DNA from: an uncultured Rubrobacteraceae bacterium
GTDB taxonomy: Bacteria > Actinomycetota > Rubrobacteria > Rubrobacterales > Rubrobacteraceae
Direction of reading: 5' to 3'
DNA length: 64,000 bases
NCBI GenBank assembly: GCA_902806085.1
Contig: CADCVH010000106.1
Span: forward strand, 509-64,508
Shown: positions 23,680 to 32,022 of the stretch, piece after piece
How the letters are laid out: each line of letters begins with the position of its first letter
Numbering within the stretch: the first letter of the stretch is position 1
Position numbers and translations under genes: made by a program
The notes under the pieces: model-generated
Told to the model about the DNA's origin: nothing
The model's input: only the letters and a program-made list of their open reading frames with translations
The model's database searches: none

Positions 23680-24878
23680 TGGCGGGCTTCGACATCCGGG
23701 AGATGATGAACGACATCGACGAGGCCCCCGGGAAGGTCTGGTTCTGGGACCTGGAGCAGGCCGTCATCGACGCGGACCGCTGCGTGCAGTGCGGCGTGTG
23801 CGTGGCCGCCTGCCCGACGGACTCGATCGGCATAGGCGAGGACGACCTGCCCGAGCTCGTCAAGATGTGCACGGGTTGCTCTTTGTGCTGGGACTTCTGC
23901 CCTAGAGGCGGGCTCCAGTACGAGGCGACGTGGAAGATCACGGGCAACGGCAACGGCCACAGGGGCAACGGCCTCGGGCACGTCGAGGAGAGCTACACCG
24001 CCAAGGTGGACCCGGCCATAGAGGGGGTTCAGGACGGCGGGTTCGTGAGCGCGCTCCTGACCTCGCTTCTCGAAAACGACGAGATAGACGGCGCCCTCGT
24101 CGCCCGCGAGAGCGCGACGGAGCGCTGGAAGGGCGAGGCGTTCCTCGCGACCACGCCAGAAGAGGTCCGCGAGTGCGCCGGCAGCTTCTACAACCAGACG
24201 TTGGCCCTCGGTCACGTCGACTTCAAGGGCTACGACTTGCCGCCGAACCCGCGCATAGCGGTGGTCGGGACCCCGTGCGAGATCGAGGGAATAAAGGCAA
24301 TGCAGGCTAGGCCCTGGACCTGGGGCTCGTCGCAGGTCGAGGCCATCACCCTCACCATCGCGCTTCTCTGCACCAAGAGCTTCAACTACGAGAAGTTGAT
24401 GCTGGAGGAGATCCGGGACAAGAGGAACGTCGACCTCGACAACGTCGGGCGGGTCGACATCATGCGGGGGAAGATGATCGTGCAGAACCTGGAAGGCGAG
24501 ACGGTCTTCGAGGAGCCGATCCGGGACTTCCACAACGCCGCCTTGAAGGGCTGCGACGAGTGCGCGGACTTTATGGGCCACGCGGCGGACATAAGCGTCG
24601 GCAGCGTCGGGAGCGCCGACGGCTACTCGAGCGTCCTCGTTCGCTCGGAGGAGGGCCTGGCGGCCTTCGAGCACGTGAGGGGCAGTTTGTTAACCCGGCC
24701 GCTTGACAAACCGCAGGCATTGGATAAGCTTGACGCTTTGGATAAGAGGGTGGCTTTTAGCAGCCTCAAGCGGGCCTTCGACCCCGACGCCCCGCTCTTT
24801 ATAGACTACGAGGAGCACCTGAACGACTACGCCGGGACGGACCGCGCTCCGGTCGAGCACGAAGCGGTGAGGTATTGA
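23679..24878 (+). CDS. Ferredoxin-domain FrhB-type F420H2 oxidoreductase, likely partner of sulfite reductase
   Basis: A 399-residue protein. Residues about 30-75 hold two [4Fe-4S] ferredoxin motifs, CVQCGVCVAACP and CTGCSLCWDFCP. Residues about 85-370 match the coenzyme F420 hydrogenase/dehydrogenase beta-subunit family (FrhB/FpoF): VVGTPCEIEGIKAM in the N-terminal part, and CDECADFMGHAADISVGSVG before SSVLVRS in the C-terminal part. FrhB proteins oxidise F420H2 through FAD and pass electrons to Fe-S clusters. In archaeal Fsr the same module is fused to a sulfite reductase. Here the two are adjacent and overlapping (ATG at 23679), so this is probably the electron donor. ATG 23679 follows a GGTGGGGGG ribosome site. 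Confidence 0.85.
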   Translation: MAGFDIREMMNDIDEAPGKVWFWDLEQAVIDADRCVQCGVCVAACPTDSIGIGEDDLPELVKMCTGCSLCWDFCPRGGLQYEATWKITGNGNGHRGNGLGHVEESYTAKVDPAIEGVQDGGFVSALLTSLLENDEIDGALVARESATERWKGEAFLATTPEEVRECAGSFYNQTLALGHVDFKGYDLPPNPRIAVVGTPCEIEGIKAMQARPWTWGSSQVEAITLTIALLCTKSFNYEKLMLEEIRDKRNVDLDNVGRVDIMRGKMIVQNLEGETVFEEPIRDFHNAALKGCDECADFMGHAADISVGSVGSADGYSSVLVRSEEGLAAFEHVRGSLLTRPLDKPQALDKLDALDKRVAFSSLKRAFDPDAPLFIDYEEHLNDYAGTDRAPVEHEAVRY

Positions 24879-25211
24879 TTGGCACGCGCCCTGGAGAAAC
24901 TCCCCCTGCGAGAGGAGCCCGTAGAGCTACGGGTCCAGACCCGCGCCCTTCTCGAGGAGTCGCCCGAGGAGGGCGCGCGCCTCGTAGGTGAGGCGACCTT
25001 TGTCGCCGACCTCCTCTGGGAGGACTGGAGGGGGACCCTCGAACCGGCCGGCATGCCTCACGAGCGCTTTGTGGAGATCTCGCGCGGCTACTCCGACGAG
25101 CTCAGGCTCTGGGTGGTCGGAGAACGTCCCTGGGACCACTGCGCGGCCGGGTTGGCCGGCCGCGTCCAACGCAGGCTACCGGCCACAGAGGCCATCCACG
25201 CGGAGGTATAA
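24879..25211 (+). CDS. Sulfate-operon protein of unknown function (110 aa)
   Basis: TTG 24879 directly follows the stop of the FrhB-like gene, and the frame ends 3 bp before the sat start, so the gene is firmly inside the operon. The product is acidic and mostly helical (VELRVQTRALLEESPEEGARLV; FVADLLWEDWRGTLEPAG; ELRLWVVGERPWDHCAAGLAGRVQRR) with a single Cys in WDHC. No family was recognised. Its place between the sulfite-reducing pair and ATP sulfurylase suggests an accessory role in that pathway, for example assembly or regulation. This is inferred from position only. Confidence 0.7.
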   Translation: MARALEKLPLREEPVELRVQTRALLEESPEEGARLVGEATFVADLLWEDWRGTLEPAGMPHERFVEISRGYSDELRLWVVGERPWDHCAAGLAGRVQRRLPATEAIHAEV

Positions 25212-25214
25212 AAC

Positions 25215-26414
25215 GTGACCACAAGCACCACGCAGCAAGAGATGATAGCCCCCCACGGCGGCGAACTGATAGACCGCCGGGCGCCGGAGGGCGAGCGCGA
25301 CGCGCTGCTCCAGAAGGCCGAGGGCCTGAGCAAGGTAACGCTCGAGCCGCGGGCGCTCTCGGACCTGGAGATGATCTCCACGGGCGTCTTCTCCCCGCTT
25401 ACGGGCTTTATGACCCAGGCGGACTACGACTCCGTCGTCGAGACGATGCACCTGAAGAACGGCCTGGTCTGGAGCCTCCCGATCACCCTCTCAGTAAGCG
25501 ACGCCGAAGCCGCCGCCTTAAACGAGGGCGACGAAGTGGCCCTGACGGACGGCGAGGGCCGCGTCCTCGCCACGATGCTCGTCGAGGACAAGTATTCCTA
25601 CGACAAGGAGCGCGAGGCCCGCGAGGTCTTCGGCACGACGAACGACGAGCACCCGGGTGTGGCCGCCGTCTACCGCCAGAAGGACACCCTGATCGGGGGC
25701 GAGGTCACCCTCCTCGTGGACGACCCGAACCCGAAGCCCTTCCCCCAGTACCACTACGAGCCGCGCGAGCTTCGCAGGGTCTTCGCCGAGAAGGGTTGGA
25801 AGCGCGTCGTCGGCTTCCAGACGAGAAACCCCGTCCACCGCTCCCACGAGTACATCCAGAAGAGCGCGCTCGAGATCGTGGACGGCCTCCTGCTAAACCC
25901 GCTGGTCGGCGAGACCCGCGCAGAAGACATCCCGGCTGACGTCAGGATGCGCTCCTACGAGGTCATCCTCGAGAAGTACTACCCGAAGGACCGCACCCTC
26001 CTCAGCGTCTTCCCTGCCGCCATGCGCTACGGCGGGCCGCGCGAGGCCATCTTCCACGCCGTCTGCCGCAAAAACTACGGCTGCACCCACTTCATCGTCG
26101 GGCGCGACCACGCAGGCCCGGGCAAGGATTCCAGCGGCAAGCCGTTCTACGGGGACTACGACGCCCAGCACATCTTCGACGAGTTCGAGGAAGGCGAGAT
26201 AGGCCTTACGCCCCTCTTCTTCGAGCACTCCTTCTTCTGCCTCGTCTGCCAGGGCATGGGCACCACCAAGACCTGCCCCCACGGCAAGGAGAACCACGTC
26301 TTCGTCTCGGGCACCAAGGTCCGCGAGATGCTCCAGAAGGGCGAGTACCCGCCCCCGGAGTTTTCCCGCCCCGAGGTCATCGAAGTCCTCATGGAGGGCC
26401 AGAAGACCGCCTAG
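25215..26414 (+). CDS. sat: Sulfate adenylyltransferase (ATP sulfurylase)
   Basis: A 399-residue Sat that activates sulfate with ATP to APS. It has the PUA-like N-terminal domain, the [12 protein letters not shown] active-site motif (about 199-210), [10 protein letters not shown] (about 296) and the C-terminal zinc-binding cluster [18 protein letters not shown], as in bacterial and archaeal monofunctional Sat. It lacks the C-terminal kinase domain of fungal enzymes; the kinase is the separate cysC gene downstream. The GTG start follows GCGGAGG. It supplies the substrate of cysH in the same operon. Confidence 0.95.
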   Translation: MTTSTTQQEMIAPHGGELIDRRAPEGERDALLQKAEGLSKVTLEPRALSDLEMISTGVFSPLTGFMTQADYDSVVETMHLKNGLVWSLPITLSVSDAEAAALNEGDEVALTDGEGRVLATMLVEDKYSYDKEREAREVFGTTNDEHPGVAAVYRQKDTLIGGEVTLLVDDPNPKPFPQYHYEPRELRRVFAEKGWKRVVGFQTRNPVHRSHEYIQKSALEIVDGLLLNPLVGETRAEDIPADVRMRSYEVILEKYYPKDRTLLSVFPAAMRYGGPREAIFHAVCRKNYGCTHFIVGRDHAGPGKDSSGKPFYGDYDAQHIFDEFEEGEIGLTPLFFEHSFFCLVCQGMGTTKTCPHGKENHVFVSGTKVREMLQKGEYPPPEFSRPEVIEVLMEGQKTA

Positions 26415-26496
26415 AAGAATCTTTAACATTTGTTAGACTGCATCGCGGTAGCAACAGCAAGCAACCGAAAGCAACTGAAAGTAAAGGAGAGGTAGG

Positions 26497-27066
26497 ATGG
26501 AGAACGGGACGAGGCGTGGCGGGTTCACGCTGTGGTTCACCGGGTTGTCCGGGGCGGGCAAGACGACGATCGCTGAGATCGTCGAGAAGGAGCTCCGGAT
26601 GCGGCACGGCAAGATCGAGGTATTGGACGGGGACATCGTCAGGACGAACCTCTCCAAGGGCCTCGGCTTCAGCCGGGAGGACCGGGACACGAACGTGCTT
26701 CGGATCGGGTTCGTGGCCGACCTTCTCACGCGCAACGGCGTCGGCGTGATCGTCTCGGCCATCTCGCCGTTCAAGGAGGTTCGGGACCAGGTGAGGCGCA
26801 ACATTGGCGAGGGCTTTATCGAGGTCTTCGTGGACGCGCCGCTCGACGTGTGCGCCGATCGGGACGTCAAGGGCCTCTACGCGAAGGCCTTCAGCGGTGA
26901 GATCCCGCAGTTCACCGGCGTTTCGGACCCCTACGAGGCGCCCGTAGCCCCCGAGCTCCACATAAAGACCAACGAGGAAGAGCCGGCCGAGAGCGCCGCG
27001 CGGGTCGTGCGGTACCTCGAGGAGCAGGGTTTCCTCCAGCCCGTTCCGGAGTTCAACCGGGCCTAG
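26497..27066 (+). CDS. cysC: Adenylylsulfate (APS) kinase
   Basis: A 189-residue P-loop kinase phosphorylating APS to PAPS. Walker A is [11 protein letters not shown] (about 16-26); [24 protein letters not shown] covers the substrate loop, and [21 protein letters not shown] plus [11 protein letters not shown] the lid. The ATG follows AAAGGAGAGG. An 82-bp gap after sat carries an inverted repeat (TAACA-TT-TGTTA near 26423) and several GCAAC repeats, so some independent control is possible. Having cysC beside a cluster-type cysH suggests PAPS is made either for CysH or for sulfation. Confidence 0.93.
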   Translation: MENGTRRGGFTLWFTGLSGAGKTTIAEIVEKELRMRHGKIEVLDGDIVRTNLSKGLGFSREDRDTNVLRIGFVADLLTRNGVGVIVSAISPFKEVRDQVRRNIGEGFIEVFVDAPLDVCADRDVKGLYAKAFSGEIPQFTGVSDPYEAPVAPELHIKTNEEEPAESAARVVRYLEEQGFLQPVPEFNRA

Positions 27067-27069
27067 GGA

Positions 27070-27870
27070 ATGTTCGACGCCACCCCCACCCTCTTCGGCC
27101 TGCTGGTCGGTTTTTTGGTAGGCCTTACGGGGGTGGGCGGCGGCTCCCTGATGACCCCTTTCCTGGTGGCGGGGCTCGGGGTCCCGGCCCCGACGGCCGT
27201 CGGGACGGACATGGTCTTCGCCACGCTCACGAAGTTCACCGGCTCGGTCCAGCACTACCGGCAGCGGTCGGTGAACCTCGAGGTGGCGCTGTTTTTGGGG
27301 TTCGGGAGCATACCCGCGGGGTTGCTCGGGGTGGCGACGCTTGAGTGGATGGAGGGCGCCTTCGACCCGGAGACGTTGACGTCCATCATGATCACCGTCA
27401 TAGCCTGCACGCTCGTGCTAGTGGGCGCGTCCCTGATCTACCGCAACTACTTCATGCCGAACCGGGATGACAGCCCGAGACCCCACGTCTGGGACGGGAA
27501 GGGCCGGATGAGCACCCGGCGACGGGCTTACACGGTCGTCTTCGGCGCCCTGGGCGGCTACCTCGTCGGCCTTACCTCTATAGGGTCGGGCAGCGTGATG
27601 GCCGTGATCCTGCTCCTCCTCTACCCGCTTGCCCCGGCCGTCGTCGTGGGCACCGACATCGCGCACGCCACCGTCCTCTCCCTGGTCGTCGGCCTCGCCC
27701 ACATGACCCAGGGCAACGTGGACTTCGGCCTCGCCGGCTCGCTGCTCCTCGGCGGCCTCCCCGGCGTCCTTATCGGCAGCCGCATCGCCCCCCGGCTCCC
27801 CGGCAAACCGCTCAAAACGGTCCTCGCCATCATGCTAATATTCGTCGGCCTCAGGCTGCTCCTCTCTTAA
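27070..27870 (+). CDS. TSUP (TauE/SafE) family permease, probable sulfate/sulfite transport
   Basis: A 266-residue membrane protein with eight or nine helices and the duplicated TSUP signature: GLTGVGGGSLMTPFLVAGLGVPAPTAVGTDM in the first half (split here by family convention) and GLTSIGSGSVMAVILL with VVGTDIAHAT in the second. TSUP proteins move sulfite, sulfate or other sulfur anions across the cytoplasmic membrane. ATG 27070 is 4 bp after cysC, so it is the last gene of the operon; sulfate uptake is the likely role here, though export of excess sulfite is possible. Confidence 0.85.
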   Translation: MFDATPTLFGLLVGFLVGLTGVGGGSLMTPFLVAGLGVPAPTAVGTDMVFATLTKFTGSVQHYRQRSVNLEVALFLGFGSIPAGLLGVATLEWMEGAFDPETLTSIMITVIACTLVLVGASLIYRNYFMPNRDDSPRPHVWDGKGRMSTRRRAYTVVFGALGGYLVGLTSIGSGSVMAVILLLLYPLAPAVVVGTDIAHATVLSLVVGLAHMTQGNVDFGLAGSLLLGGLPGVLIGSRIAPRLPGKPLKTVLAIMLIFVGLRLLLS

Positions 27871-28008
27871 AAGGACCCGGAGGGCCTCCCCTTCGGCGGG
27901 TCGCCGACCTGCGGCGATCAGCCTCTCCAACACCCCCGACGCCCGTACGCAGTAGCCCCCGACGCCCGCTGCCAGACAGGACCTCGTGCAACCCCGGCTC
28001 CTCGACCC

Positions 28009-28113
28009 TACGTGGTCCAGAGCGGGGACACGCTTACCGGCATCGCGGCGGAGCTCGGGACCGACCTGACCGACCCGAACTACGTGTACGCCGGGCAGAC
28101 CCTGACCTACTGA
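28009..28113 (+). pseudogene. LysM-domain remnant
   Basis: The 34 codons YVVQSGDTLTGIAAELGT...PNYVYAGQTLTY are the start and end of a peptidoglycan-binding LysM module, with the middle shortened. There is no start codon or upstream protein, so it is the C-terminal relic of a secreted or cell-wall enzyme. The rest of 27871-28178 shows no gene. Confidence 0.55.
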
Positions 28114-28178
28114 GGAGGTGCGCCCGGCCCGTCGCTTGCTTCCGATCCGACAGGCGCGGCGGGGTGTAAACTCCGGGC

Positions 28179-29240
28179 GTGAGACGAGAAGCGGAGGAGG
28201 CGCGGTTGGTCGGCGACGGCGGCCCGAGCTTCGGGCTCTGGTACGATTTCCGGCAGAGGTTGCCGCTCGGGGACTACGCGGCCTTCTACGCCGAGTGCCT
28301 GGAGGAGATCGAGGAGGGTGAGCGGCTCGGCTTCACGGGGGCCTGGCTCTCCGAGCACCACTTCGTGGACGACGGCTACCTGCCCTCGCCGCTCGTGGTC
28401 GCGGCGGCCGTGGCGGCCCGCACGAAGAGCATCACCATCGGCACGAACATCCTGCTCCTCCCGATGCACCACCCGCTGCGGGTGGCCGAAGACGCGGCGG
28501 CCGTCGACCTCGTCTCCGGCGGGCGGTTCGTTCTCGGGGTCGGGCAGGGCTACGTCCAGCACGAGTTCGAGGCTTTGGGCTACGAGAGGCGGTACAGGCC
28601 CTCGCTTTTCGAGGAGGGGATCGAGATTATCCGGCAAGCCCTCGAGGAGGGGCGCACCGGCCACGAGGGGAGGCGGTGGAGCTTCGACGATCTGCCGTTC
28701 GAGCCGCGTCCCTCGGGGAAGCTCCCGATCTACGCGGGCGCCTTCGCCGACCCCGCCATAGACCGGGCCGCCCGGCTGGCCGACGGGTTCCTGGCCTCCG
28801 CCGGCGGCGGGGCTTTCGGGGATACGTATAGGAAGGTGCGCGAGGCCCTGGAGCGGCACGGGAGGTCGGGCGAAGAGTTCCCGTACGTCGCCTCCGGGGT
28901 GGCGTTCGCGCACGAGGACGCGGGGAGGGCGCGGAAGATCGTTGGCCCCGCCATCGCCTACCAGCGCACGCGCTACGCGGAGTGGGGGACGGACCGGGAG
29001 AAGCCCCGTCCGGAGCCCATGAAGGAGGAAGATCTGCCGTGGGAGCGCTACCTCGTCGGCACGCCCGAGGAGGTGGCCGACGGCCTGATCGGGCTTCATA
29101 GGGAGGCGCCATACGACCACTTCTGCTTCTGGGGCCGGCTCCCGGGCGTGACCCACGAAGAGGCCCTGGAGAACCTGCGCCTCTTCGCCACCGAGGTCGC
29201 CCCGCGGGTGCGCGAGGCCGTGGGATCGAAGCCGGCGTGA
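28179..29240 (+). CDS. LLM-class (luciferase-like) flavin/F420-dependent oxidoreductase
   Basis: A 353-residue (beta/alpha)8 luciferase-like protein. Family features include WLSEHHFVDDGYLPSPL near residue 60, TNILLLPMHHPLRVAEDAA, VSGGRFVLGVGQGYVQHEF and PIYAGAF. Members use FMN or coenzyme F420. The His-His in the first loop is common to FMN-type members, so the cofactor is open. The GTG start has no strong ribosome site. Its stop overlaps the GTG of the PPOX-nitroreductase fusion (GTGA), so the two are co-translated, which favours an F420 link. Confidence 0.8.
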   Translation: MRREAEEARLVGDGGPSFGLWYDFRQRLPLGDYAAFYAECLEEIEEGERLGFTGAWLSEHHFVDDGYLPSPLVVAAAVAARTKSITIGTNILLLPMHHPLRVAEDAAAVDLVSGGRFVLGVGQGYVQHEFEALGYERRYRPSLFEEGIEIIRQALEEGRTGHEGRRWSFDDLPFEPRPSGKLPIYAGAFADPAIDRAARLADGFLASAGGGAFGDTYRKVREALERHGRSGEEFPYVASGVAFAHEDAGRARKIVGPAIAYQRTRYAEWGTDREKPRPEPMKEEDLPWERYLVGTPEEVADGLIGLHREAPYDHFCFWGRLPGVTHEEALENLRLFATEVAPRVREAVGSKPA

Positions 29241-30301
29241 CCCTGGCCTCCCCCGTCCTGTCCCCGGAGCAGACCGCCTTCCTCGTCCGCCAGCGGGTCG
29301 CCCGCCTCGCCACCGCCGACGCCGAAGGCCGGCCCCACGCCGTCCCCGTCTGCTTCGCCCACGCGCCCGGCGCCGTCTACATCGCCCTCGACGAGAAGCC
29401 GAAAGACGTACCGCCAAATCGTCTCAAGCGCGTCCTCAACATCCTGGAGAATCCCAACGTCACCCTCGTTGCCGACCGCTACGTCGAGGACTGGAGCCTC
29501 CTGGCGTTCGTCATGGTGCGCGGCCGGGCCGGGTTGCTGCAGCCCGGCGCTCTAGAGCACGCCGCCGCCGTGAGGCTCCTGCGCGGCAAGTACCACCAGT
29601 ACGAGCGGATGAAGATAGAGGAGAACCCGGTCATCGCGGTCCGGGTGGAGAAAGCGACCTCCTGGGGCGCTCTGGACGAACCGGAGACCTCCGCGCAGCC
29701 GGTCCTCGGCGCCATCAGGGGGCGCCGCTCCGTGCGGCGCTACCTCCCCAAAGAGGTGCCGGACGGGGCCGTCGAGCGGGTGCTCGAGGGCGCCCGCTGG
29801 GCACCCTCGCCCCACGGCCGCCAACCCTGGCGCTTCGCCGTCGTTACCAAAGAGGAGACCAAAGTGCGGCTCGCCGACGCGATGGGCGAGGAGTGGCGGT
29901 CGAACCTCCAGATGGACGGGCAGGACGCCGGGATCGTCGAGAAGCGCCTCGAAGGCTCCAGGCGGCGTTTGCTGGACGCGCCGGTCCTGATCCTGCTCTG
30001 CCTGTACCTCGAAGACCTCGACGTTTATCCTGACCCGGATCGCCAGGAGAACGAGACCACGATGGCCGTCCAGTCCCTCGGCGCTGCGGCGCAGAACGCG
30101 CTGCTCGCGGCCCACGGCCAAGGGCTCGACGCCGGCTGGATGTGCGCCCCGCTGTTTTGTACGCAGAAAGTGGTGGAAGCCCTCGGCCTCGATCCGAAGC
30201 TAGTACCCCACGCGCTTCTCACGCTCGGCTACGCTGAGGGAGACCCCCCGAAGCGCCGCGGTCGCAGGCCGCTCGACGAGCTAGTGGTGTACAGGGACTG
30301 A
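29237..30301 (+). CDS. PPOX-nitroreductase fusion (Rv0121-like domain plus FbiB C-terminal-like domain)
   Basis: A 354-residue two-domain protein. Residues about 8-145 are a split-barrel PPOX domain (RQRVARLATADAEGRPHAVPV; GRAGLLQPG; KYHQYERM) resembling the Rv0121 F420-associated family. Residues about 155-345 are a nitroreductase (GRRSVRRYLPKEVPDGAVE; ARWAPSPHGRQPWRFAVV; SLGAAAQNALLAAHGQGL; APLFCTQKVVEALGL) closest in pattern to the C-terminal domain of mycobacterial FbiB, which reduces dehydro-F420-0. It is coupled by a 4-bp overlap to the LLM gene. A role in F420 maturation or F420-dependent redox chemistry is likely but not proven. Confidence 0.8.
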   Translation: MTLASPVLSPEQTAFLVRQRVARLATADAEGRPHAVPVCFAHAPGAVYIALDEKPKDVPPNRLKRVLNILENPNVTLVADRYVEDWSLLAFVMVRGRAGLLQPGALEHAAAVRLLRGKYHQYERMKIEENPVIAVRVEKATSWGALDEPETSAQPVLGAIRGRRSVRRYLPKEVPDGAVERVLEGARWAPSPHGRQPWRFAVVTKEETKVRLADAMGEEWRSNLQMDGQDAGIVEKRLEGSRRRLLDAPVLILLCLYLEDLDVYPDPDRQENETTMAVQSLGAAAQNALLAAHGQGLDAGWMCAPLFCTQKVVEALGLDPKLVPHALLTLGYAEGDPPKRRGRRPLDELVVYRD

Positions 30302-30572
30302 GCGATCTGTCGGGCCAGAGAAGACGTCGCCGAAAACGCCCCTCCCGGCCAGGCGCAGTAACCTTCCTGCCGGTACGTTCGGCTTCGCAGGTATCTCCGT
30401 GCTGGAGACGATGGGCGGGGCCGTCGCAAAAAGGCGTACGCGCTTTGCCCGCCGGTTCGCCAGGAAGACGCCACGCAGTAGAATGTAAGCAAGACCCACT
30501 TGGTTCGAAAGCCGCCGCATCATAGACACGACCCGAGCAAACATAGAGGGCGCCGCCCAGGCGCGGGCGCAG

Positions 30573-31415
30573 ATGGAAGGCAACCCCGATCTCCCGATCC
30601 TTTCCAGCGGTCCGCTGGGCTGGAACGGCCTGATCGCGGAGAGGTTCCGGCACGCGCCGGCCGAGCACCACTTTCCGGCCCTCCCCGAGGACATAACTTC
30701 CCTGTACCTGGGGCAACCCGTACGCTCGGTGAGGTGGTCGGGCGACGGAATCCACGAGGGACCCACTTCCAAAGGCGACGTCACGGTGAAGGCCTCCGGA
30801 CAGCCCGTCGGCTGGCACTTCGACGGAGACGTGGACCTGCTCGTGATGCGCTTCGCGCCCGCTTTCCTCCTCCACGTGGCCGAGGAGAACGGGCTAAATC
30901 CCAGCGTGGTGGAGCTTCGCCCCAGCCTCGATGGGCGGGACAACGCGGTAAAGCACATAGGCCTCGCGATGCTCGCCGAGATGGAAGCCGGGGGCGCCAG
31001 CGGCAGGGTCTACGGCGACGCCCTGGCCACCGCGCTCGCGACGCACCTGCTGCGCAACCACGGTGCATTCCCGCAGGACGTGTCCAGCCGCGGGGGCGGT
31101 TTGCCCAAAGATGCGCTCCGGCGCGTAACCGACTTCGTAAACGACAACCTTTCTCTGGACCTCGGGCTCTCCGAGATGGCCGGGGTTGCCAACCTCAGCC
31201 AGTACCACTTCTCCAGGCAATTCAAGCGTTCGACGGGCCTCTCGCCGCACCAGTACGTGATCGGGCGCAGGGTAAAGCGGGCCAGGGAGCTTCTGTTGCG
31301 TACCGACCTCTCCGTGGGCGATGTGGCGAGCGCGGTCGGCTTTACCCACCAGAGCCACCTGGCCCACCACGTCAGGCGCCACTTCGGCGTCGCCCCTTCT
31401 TCCCTTCGCGGGTAG
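30573..31415 (+). CDS. AraC-family transcriptional regulator
   Basis: A 280-residue regulator. The N-terminal about 170 residues form a cupin-like sensor. The C-terminal 100 carry two HTH motifs, LGLSEMAGVANLSQYHFSRQFKRSTGLSPHQ in two halves around residues 200-230 and LSVGDVASAVGFTHQSHLAHH near 255. The annotated ATG is the first available start after a TAA at about 30494, but coding character seems to begin some 25 codons earlier (RIIDTTRANIEGAAQAR), so a non-standard start or a lost start is possible. A TAGAAT -10-like box lies at about 30480. Confidence 0.85.
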   Translation: MEGNPDLPILSSGPLGWNGLIAERFRHAPAEHHFPALPEDITSLYLGQPVRSVRWSGDGIHEGPTSKGDVTVKASGQPVGWHFDGDVDLLVMRFAPAFLLHVAEENGLNPSVVELRPSLDGRDNAVKHIGLAMLAEMEAGGASGRVYGDALATALATHLLRNHGAFPQDVSSRGGGLPKDALRRVTDFVNDNLSLDLGLSEMAGVANLSQYHFSRQFKRSTGLSPHQYVIGRRVKRARELLLRTDLSVGDVASAVGFTHQSHLAHHVRRHFGVAPSSLRG

Positions 31416-32022
31416 ACCCATCCCGAAGATTGGACGGGATCTAAGCGTGGGTGGAACCCGGCGACGAAACCTCCGTCCGAATCCTGTCGAGGTTTCGGTT
31501 CTTCGCCGGCCCCCGTCAGGGGTCATTCGACCCCATGGGGATTCCGGTAGCGCGACTATCGCGCTACCGGATGGTAACCCACGTCGGGATGCCCATTCCC
31601 TCCGGGTATCCCGGCGTCCTTCAGACCCGCGCACCGTGGCGGCAGGCACCCGGCGGGTACCGCGAAGGTCCCACCCGCCACGCCCCCGCCATGCCTTGAG
31701 GGTAACTTCGGGGGCGCACGGATCGTAGACACGCGCATCAGAGGAAGGGATGGCCTCATGTACGAGAAGCCAAGGCGCGCGGTGCCCACGGGCGGCGCCC
31801 GGGGGAGGCCGCGCCGGTTCCGTGCCTTCGCGGCCTCGCCCGGAGAGCGGCGTCGGCGTGGCGGCGCGTTCGTGGCTACGTAGGGGCGCGGCCCGAACGA
31901 CCCGGCATCGTGCCAAACAGCAAGATCCTGCTCAAAGACGGCAGTTTCTTGAGCGACGCCGCTTCCTTCGGGCCGGATACTCACGGGGGTCATCTGATCC
32001 CCAACGAAAGGACGGAAACATC
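31416..32022. other. Intergenic region with a perfect hairpin
   Basis: No gene is supported in these 607 bp between the AraC regulator and the first SDR. Its one clear feature is the hairpin at 31543-31571. Confidence 0.5.
31543..31571. terminator. Perfect 13-bp inverted repeat (hairpin)
   Basis: TCCGGTAGCGCGA and TCGCGCTACCGGA flank CTA. There is no U-tract on either strand. It is 127 bp after the AraC stop, so it may end that transcript; a dyad operator is the alternative. Confidence 0.4.

Noticed and set aside
27871-27910. Rho-independent terminator after the TSUP gene
   Set aside because: ACCCG/CGGGT pairing is short and interrupted; not strong enough to list as a terminator.
31556-31993. 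145-codon minus-strand frame in the AraC-SDR gap
   Set aside because: No motif, odd composition and it crosses the perfect hairpin; treated as non-coding.
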